Source of the DNA: Novosphingobium flavum
Lineage (GTDB): Bacteria; Pseudomonadota; Alphaproteobacteria; Sphingomonadales; Sphingomonadaceae
Direction: 5' to 3'
DNA length: 64,000 nt
Assembly (NCBI RefSeq): GCF_014230315.1
Contig: NZ_JACLAW010000002.1
Coordinates: 248,001 to 312,000, forward strand
The stretch's first letter is position 1. The number at the start of each line of letters is the position of its first letter. Position numbers and translations under genes: made by a program. Below are positions 59,670-64,000 of the stretch, in pieces. The notes below the pieces were generated by a model. The model was not told where the DNA came from. It saw only the letters and a list, made by a program, of their open reading frames with translations, and ran no database searches.

Positions 59670-60257
59670 TCAGAAGCTCCAGGCCCTCGGCGCGGCGAAT
59701 TCGCTGAGAACCGGCATGCCGATGTCCGCGAGCGGGAAAAGGGCCAGGGCCCCGCCGATCTTGGTGCCCGAGGCGAGCCGGGTCACCCCGCGCTCCACCG
59801 TTCCGGTCACGATCCGGCCGCCTTCGGCAAGACGCGCGGCAAGGCCCGTCGGGACCTGTTCCACCGCGCCGTCGATCAGGATCAGGCTGACCGTGCTGCC
59901 CTTCTTCGCGGCGGCCGCCTCGGCCGGTTCCTGCACCGCGACCTTGCAGCCGAACTGGCCGAGCAGCGCGGCGAGGTAGCCGCTGGCCGAAACCACCAGT
60001 ACGTCCTCGCCCGCCGCCGGCCGGGCCTCGATCAGCATGCGGCCGTGAACCAGCGGCGCGGGCAGCATGGCTCCGCCTTCCAGCGGCAGGGCACGGTCGA
60101 TATAGGCATTGGCCTTGAGCGCCTCGGGCACGAAATCCTCGCGCGCCACGGCGTCGAACGCGGCCAGCACGGCCGGTTCGTTCACCCCGCTGACGCGGAG
60201 CTGGCTGTCGATCATCGCGCGGCGAGCGGCAAGCGGACGCTCATCGAGAACTGTCAT
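59670..60257 (-). CDS. protein-L-isoaspartate O-methyltransferase-like protein
   Basis: 195 aa. Matches the Pcm family over its length (ARRAMIDSQLRVSGVNEPAVLAAFDAVAREDFVPEAL, LVHGRMLIEA) but the SAM motif, normally EIGTGSGY, is replaced by VVSASGYLAALLGQFG, so activity is doubtful. This variant placed before tolC is common in alphaproteobacteria. May be a non-enzymatic relative. No SAM-dependent methylation should be assumed. Confidence 0.8.
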   Translation of the reverse strand: MTVLDERPLAARRAMIDSQLRVSGVNEPAVLAAFDAVAREDFVPEALKANAYIDRALPLEGGAMLPAPLVHGRMLIEARPAAGEDVLVVSASGYLAALLGQFGCKVAVQEPAEAAAAKKGSTVSLILIDGAVEQVPTGLAARLAEGGRIVTGTVERGVTRLASGTKIGGALALFPLADIGMPVLSEFAAPRAWSF

Positions 60258-60397
60258 CCGTCCATTCCTTCATGGCGAGCAGGCCTCGCCCAAAAAATAC
60301 CCCGCCCTGTTAGGCAAATCCCCTGTTCGCGCCAAGACCTTTCGCAGATGCAACCGCTCTGGCACCGGCCGCCTGTGGCCCCGTGGCAACGCCTGCG

Positions 60398-60413
60398 CGT
60401 TTCACGTGAAACC
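60398..60413. other. parS-like ParB-binding site 4
   Basis: CGTTTCACGTGAAACC; the inner 14 bases GTTTCACGTGAAAC are a perfect palindrome and match the ParB core exactly. In the pcm-fumarase divergent gap, about 12.6 kb right of the predicted origin. Confidence 0.88.
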
Positions 60414-60490
60414 ACCGCTTTACGCGGGGTTCTCCTTGGGACTAAGGGGGCCGCAAAGAGCCCTTTGGCCCCATCGGAGTGCGTCACGTT

Positions 60491-62014
60491 ATGTCCGGAA
60501 TGGTCACTATTCGCGAGGAAGACCTGATCGAGAGCGTCGCCGACGCGCTCCAGTACATCAGCTACTATCACCCGATGGACTATATCCGGGCGCTCGGCGA
60601 TGCCTATGAGGCCGAAGCCGGCCCCGCCGCCAAGGACGCGATCGCGCAGATCCTGACCAACAGCCGGATGTGCGCCGAAGGCCACCGCCCGATCTGCCAG
60701 GACACCGGCATCGTCAACGTGTTCATCGAATGGGGCCAGGATTGCCGCCTCGAGAGCGGCCGCAGCCTTCAGGAAGTGGTCGATGAGGGCGTGCGCCGCG
60801 CCTACAACAATGCCGACAACAAGCTGCGCGCCTCGGTGCTGGCCGATCCCGCCTTCACCCGCCGCAACACCAAGGACAACACCCCCTCGGTGCTTCACGT
60901 CACCATGGTCCCGGGCAAGACCATCTCGGTCGATGTCGCGGCCAAGGGCGGCGGCTCGGAAAACAAGACCAAGTTCAAGATGATGAACCCCAGCGATTCG
61001 ATCGTCGACTGGGTGATCGAGATGCTGCCGCAGATGGGCGCCGGCTGGTGCCCGCCGGGCATGCTCGGCATCGGCATCGGCGGCACGGCCGAGCACTGCA
61101 TGCTGCTGGCCAAGCAGGCGCTGATGGAGCCGATCGACATGGCCACGCTCAAGCAGCGCGGGGCGCAGAACGATATCGAGGCCCTGCGCATCGAGATCTT
61201 CGACAAGGTCAACGCGCTCGGCATCGGGGCCCAGGGCCTTGGCGGCCTCGCCACGATCCTCGACGTCAAGATCCTCGACGCGCCGTGCCACGCCGCGTCC
61301 AAGCCGGTGGCGATGATCCCCAACTGCGCCGCCACCCGCCACGCCCATTTCACGCTCGACGGCTCGGGCCCGTCCTTCCTCGAGACGCCCAGGCTCGACG
61401 AATGGCCGCAGGTCGAATGGGCGCCGGATTCGGCCGCCAGGCGCGTCAACCTCGATACGCTGACCGCCGAAGAGGTGAAGAGCTGGAAGCAGGGTGACCG
61501 CATCCTGCTCAACGGCAAGATGCTCACCGGCCGCGATGCCGCGCACAAGCGGATCAAGGACATGCTCGCCCGCGGTGAGGAACTGCCGGTCGAGTTCAAG
61601 GGCCGGGTGATCTACTATGTCGGTCCGGTCGATCCGGTGCGCGATGAAGTCGTCGGCCCCGCCGGACCGACAACCGCGACCCGCATGGACTCGTTCATGG
61701 ACATGATGCTGGATCAGGGCCTGCTCGCCTGCGTCGGCAAGGCCGAGCGCGGCCCGGCCGCCACCGAGTCGATCGCGAAGCACCAGTCGGCCTACCTGAT
61801 GGCCGTCGGCGGCGCCGCTTACCTCGTCGCCCGCGCGATCAAGGCCTCCAAGGTTGTCGGCTTCGAGGATCTCGGCATGGAAGCGATCTACGAATTCACC
61901 GTCGAAGACATGCCGGTCACCGTCGCGGTCGATTCCGAAGGGCAGAACGTCCACAAGCTCGCGCCCCTCGTGTGGAAGCGCAAGATCGCCGAAGAAGGCC
62001 TGCTGGCCAGCTGA
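60491..62014 (+). CDS. class I fumarate hydratase (4Fe-4S)
   Basis: 507 aa iron-sulfur hydratase of the FumA/FumB type interconverting fumarate and malate. Cluster cysteines lie in GHRPICQDTGIVNVF, PNCAATRHAHF and in GIGGTAEHCMLLAKQAL. N and C domains (alpha and beta subunits fused) are both present; the C-terminal catalytic part has GRDAAHKRIKDML. Start ATG at 60491; a GTG 12 bp upstream is also in frame. Followed by a strong GC hairpin without U-run. Confidence 0.93.
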   Translation: MSGMVTIREEDLIESVADALQYISYYHPMDYIRALGDAYEAEAGPAAKDAIAQILTNSRMCAEGHRPICQDTGIVNVFIEWGQDCRLESGRSLQEVVDEGVRRAYNNADNKLRASVLADPAFTRRNTKDNTPSVLHVTMVPGKTISVDVAAKGGGSENKTKFKMMNPSDSIVDWVIEMLPQMGAGWCPPGMLGIGIGGTAEHCMLLAKQALMEPIDMATLKQRGAQNDIEALRIEIFDKVNALGIGAQGLGGLATILDVKILDAPCHAASKPVAMIPNCAATRHAHFTLDGSGPSFLETPRLDEWPQVEWAPDSAARRVNLDTLTAEEVKSWKQGDRILLNGKMLTGRDAAHKRIKDMLARGEELPVEFKGRVIYYVGPVDPVRDEVVGPAGPTTATRMDSFMDMMLDQGLLACVGKAERGPAATESIAKHQSAYLMAVGGAAYLVARAIKASKVVGFEDLGMEAIYEFTVEDMPVTVAVDSEGQNVHKLAPLVWKRKIAEEGLLAS

Positions 62015-62025
62015 GCAGTGTTCCC

Positions 62026-62053
62026 GGGGGCGCGGCCCGGTCGCCGCGCCCCC
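62026..62053 (+). terminator. GC hairpin after fumarase
   Basis: Perfect 11 bp stem GGGGGCGCGGC/GCCGCGCCCCC, 6-base loop, 12 bases after the fumarase stop. No T-run, so termination is not certain. Confidence 0.55.
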
Positions 62054-62124
62054 GCGAGCCAGTCCGCGCCGGCCTTTCGCCGAACCGCTCTGGCGCTCGG
62101 CCGATCCGTCGCTACATTTGCAAT

Positions 62125-62391
62125 ATGGCGCTGGTTTTCGTCTTCCTGCTGGGCATCGTCAATTTCGCGATGCATCGGGCGGTGCTGGCAAGCGGCCATC
62201 CGATTCTTGCCCAGGTGGCCTGGCTCTACCGGCCGCTCGGCGGGCGGTTCAGCCTGATCGTCGAGTTCATGATGCTGCTCGGCTCGATGCTGCTGGTCAG
62301 CAGCGGCTCGCCCGGCTGGGCCTGGGGCTATGCGGTCTACACCGCAATCAACGCGGTCTCGGCCTGGCTGATTCTCACGCGGCGGCTCTGA
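62125..62391 (+). CDS. small membrane protein of unknown function
   Basis: 88 aa. Hydrophobic segments at about 1-22, 44-60 and 64-86 (FVFLLGIVNFAMHRAVL, SLIVEFMMLLGSMLL, AVYTAINAVSAWLIL), little charge. Short periplasmic or cytoplasmic loops. Unknown family. Start ATG at 62125; the reading frame upstream is an out-of-frame extension of the fumarase tail. 39 bp upstream of the diacylglycerol-kinase-like gene. Confidence 0.6.
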   Translation: MALVFVFLLGIVNFAMHRAVLASGHPILAQVAWLYRPLGGRFSLIVEFMMLLGSMLLVSSGSPGWAWGYAVYTAINAVSAWLILTRRL

Positions 62392-62429
62392 TCCGGGAAC
62401 GTCTGGAGGTCCGCTGCGCTGTTCGGGGC

Positions 62430-63263
62430 ATGAGCGGATCACTCTGGCTGGTGGTGAACCGGGCAAGCGGCAGCTTTTCGCCCGAACTGGTGGAAGCGGT
62501 GCAGGCGGCGCTGGCGGGCGCGGGCCGGCCCCCGGCGCGCGTGGTCGAGGCGCAGGAGGGCAAGGTCAGCCCCGGACTGCTCGATAGCGCGGGGGTCGAT
62601 ACCCTCGTGGTCATGGCCGGCGATGGCACGGTGAACGGCGTGGCCACGGCGCTCGAAGGGTGGGGCGGGGCGCTGCTGGTCCTGCCCGGGGGCACGGCCA
62701 ACTTGTTGGCCCGTGCGCTCCACGGCGAGGAGGATGCCCCGGCCATTGCCGCGCGCATCGCGGGGATGCGCCGCCAGCGCCGTCCCTGCATCCGCTGGTC
62801 GGGCGGCACGGCCCTGGTCGAAGTGCTCGCCGGGCCGGGCGCCGAATGGAGTGAGGTGCGCGAAGGGCTGCGCGAGGGCGCCATTGCCCCGATCGCCGAA
62901 AAGGCAGCCAAGGCGATCCGCGAGAGCACAAGCGGGGCCATGGTCGCGCTGGTCGATCCCCCGCTCGGCAATCCGGCAGGCTATCGCGGCCTGCGGCTGG
63001 GCCTCTCGGGCGAAGCGATGGCCGTCGAGGGTTACGGCGCCGAGACCCTCGCCGACTACTTCAAGCAGGGCCTCGCCCTCCTGCGCCGCAACTTCCGCGA
63101 GGGTCCGCACGACGATCTCGGCACCCACGGCGCGGTCCTGTGCCGTTCGCTCGGGCGTGAGGGCCTTGCCCTGATGGTCGATGGCGAAAAGCGCGAGGGC
63201 GGGCGGCAGGAGCGGTTTTCGCTTGCGCCCTTCGCGCTCGATCTGCTTGTCACCGTGCCATGA
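62430..63263 (+). CDS. diacylglycerol kinase family protein
   Basis: 277 aa. Lipid kinase-like catalytic domain: N-terminal VVNRASGSF, then LVVMAGDGTVNGVATAL (GDGT nucleotide loop) and VLPGGTANLLARAL. The C-terminal half is shorter and more divergent than in DgkB. It may phosphorylate diacylglycerol or sphingoid bases; substrate unknown, and sphingolipids are typical for this group of bacteria, so a sphingosine-type substrate is imaginable. Its stop overlaps the next gene by 4 bp. Confidence 0.85.
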   Translation: MSGSLWLVVNRASGSFSPELVEAVQAALAGAGRPPARVVEAQEGKVSPGLLDSAGVDTLVVMAGDGTVNGVATALEGWGGALLVLPGGTANLLARALHGEEDAPAIAARIAGMRRQRRPCIRWSGGTALVEVLAGPGAEWSEVREGLREGAIAPIAEKAAKAIRESTSGAMVALVDPPLGNPAGYRGLRLGLSGEAMAVEGYGAETLADYFKQGLALLRRNFREGPHDDLGTHGAVLCRSLGREGLALMVDGEKREGGRQERFSLAPFALDLLVTVP

Positions 63264-64000
63264 GCGGCGCGATCACCCTTTTCCACATCTCCGACCTGCA
63301 CTTCGGGCTGGAGGACAAGGCCGCGCTGGACTGGACGGAACGCGCCATCGCCGCCGAACAGCCCGCCGCCGTCGCAGTCACCGGCGATCTCACCATGCGC
63401 GCCCGTCACCGCGAATTCCGGGCCGCCTGTGAATGGATCGGCGCCCTGCCGGCCCCGGTCACGGTCGAGCCGGGCAATCACGACATGCCCTATTTCAACC
63501 TCGTCGAGCGCTTCGTCGCCCCCTATCGCCGCTTCCGCGCGATCGAGGGCCTGCTCGAGCGCGAGCTTGATCTGGGTGACCTCCACATCATCCCGCTGCA
63601 GACCGTCACTCGCGCCCAGTGGCGCTTTCCCTGGGTCGACGGCTGGGTCCGCGAGCCGGCGCTGAAGGCCTGCCTCGCCGCGCTCGACGCCCTCCCGCCC
63701 GGCGCCCGCGCCGTGGTCACCGCGCATCACCCCCTGCCGGAAAAGGCACCCGACGGGCACACCCTGACCATCGGCGGGGCCCGTGCCATGGAAGAACTTG
63801 CGCGGCGCAACGTCCTCGCCGTGCTGACCGGCCATGTCCACGACCCCTTCGACATCACGGCGGAAACCGCCGCCGGCCCCCTGCGCATGATCGGCGCCGG
63901 CACCCTGTCGCAGCGCGTCCGCTCGACCCCGCCAAGCTTCAACGAGATCACCATCACCGGCCGCGAGGTCCACGTCCGCGTCCGCAACCTCGAACGCGTG
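63260..64000 (+). CDS. metallophosphoesterase, truncated by the window end
   Basis: The first 247 codons; no stop before 64000. Metal-binding motifs of the calcineurin-like family are visible: HISDLHFG, VTGDLTMR, EPGNHDMPY, TAHHP and TGHVHDP. Probably a class III cyclic-nucleotide phosphodiesterase-type or general phosphoesterase. The ATG at 63260 overlaps the lipid kinase-like gene stop (ATGA), so the two are co-translated. Confidence 0.85.
   Translation, partial: MSGAITLFHISDLHFGLEDKAALDWTERAIAAEQPAAVAVTGDLTMRARHREFRAACEWIGALPAPVTVEPGNHDMPYFNLVERFVAPYRRFRAIEGLLERELDLGDLHIIPLQTVTRAQWRFPWVDGWVREPALKACLAALDALPPGARAVVTAHHPLPEKAPDGHTLTIGGARAMEELARRNVLAVLTGHVHDPFDITAETAAGPLRMIGAGTLSQRVRSTPPSFNEITITGREVHVRVRNLERV

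Overview
The window is chromosomal DNA from a GC-rich alphaproteobacterium, most likely a sphingomonad (Novosphingobium/Sphingomonas type). The signs are the gene families (TrcR, PopZ, DUF1192, DUF1491, DUF6489, Coq7, HemJ), the many GANTC sites in control regions, and the gene order hemE - gap - DUF299 - maf - aroE - coaE - dnaQ, which marks the chromosome origin in this class. There are about 70 protein genes. I see no rRNA, tRNA, CRISPR array, prophage or insertion sequence.

Layout. 1-1.3 kb: end of a UDP-ManNAc surface-sugar pair (wecC partial, wecB). 1.5-8.9 kb: minus-strand block with a secreted unknown, coq7, dsbB, ctpA, an EnvC-like factor, rlmH, rsfS, nadD and proA. 9-10.6 kb: a frameshifted M23 peptidase gene plus bactofilin, behind a dense GANTC cluster. 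10.8-14.4 kb: acyl-CoA ligase, TrcR, quinone oxidoreductase. 14.5-22 kb: DUF1192, clpA, the exonuclease/ATP-dependent ligase pair, a truncated globin, a YoaK protein and an envelope protein. 22-28 kb: YggU, gamma-carbonic anhydrase, a membrane protein fused to a spermidine-synthase-like domain, hemB, an intact M23 peptidase. 28-36.8 kb: SUV3-like helicase, S4 protein, fdxA, carD, tsaC, DUF815 ATPase, sorbosone dehydrogenase-like protein, glycine-zipper protein.

36.8-48 kb is the left side of the origin region: parB, parA, rsmG, mnmG, mnmE, DUF6489, dienelactone hydrolase, rho, hemJ and hemE. The hemE-ppsR gap (47685-48030) is the predicted oriC, with an AT-rich stretch, TCCACA-core DnaA-box-like sites and six GANTC sites. 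To the right are ppsR, maf, aroE, coaE, dnaQ, hpf, ptsN, a thioesterase, DUF1491 and a cell-wall hydrolase (48-54.6 kb), then xthA, erpA, CBS, 2Fe-2S ferredoxin, thioesterase, popZ, tolC and a pcm-like gene (54.8-60.3 kb), and fumarase, a diacylglycerol-kinase-like protein and a truncated phosphoesterase (60.5-64 kb).

How it fits together. The window carries a nearly complete origin-segregation module: oriC, ParA, ParB, at least four parS-like sites (17.2, 38.7, 41.1, 60.4 kb) and the polar anchor PopZ. About two thirds of the genes on each side are transcribed away from 47.8 kb, as expected for an origin. The second notable feature is a family of about 105-195 bp mosaic repeats with two conserved hairpins, five good copies and one remnant; four of the five good copies sit between convergent gene ends.
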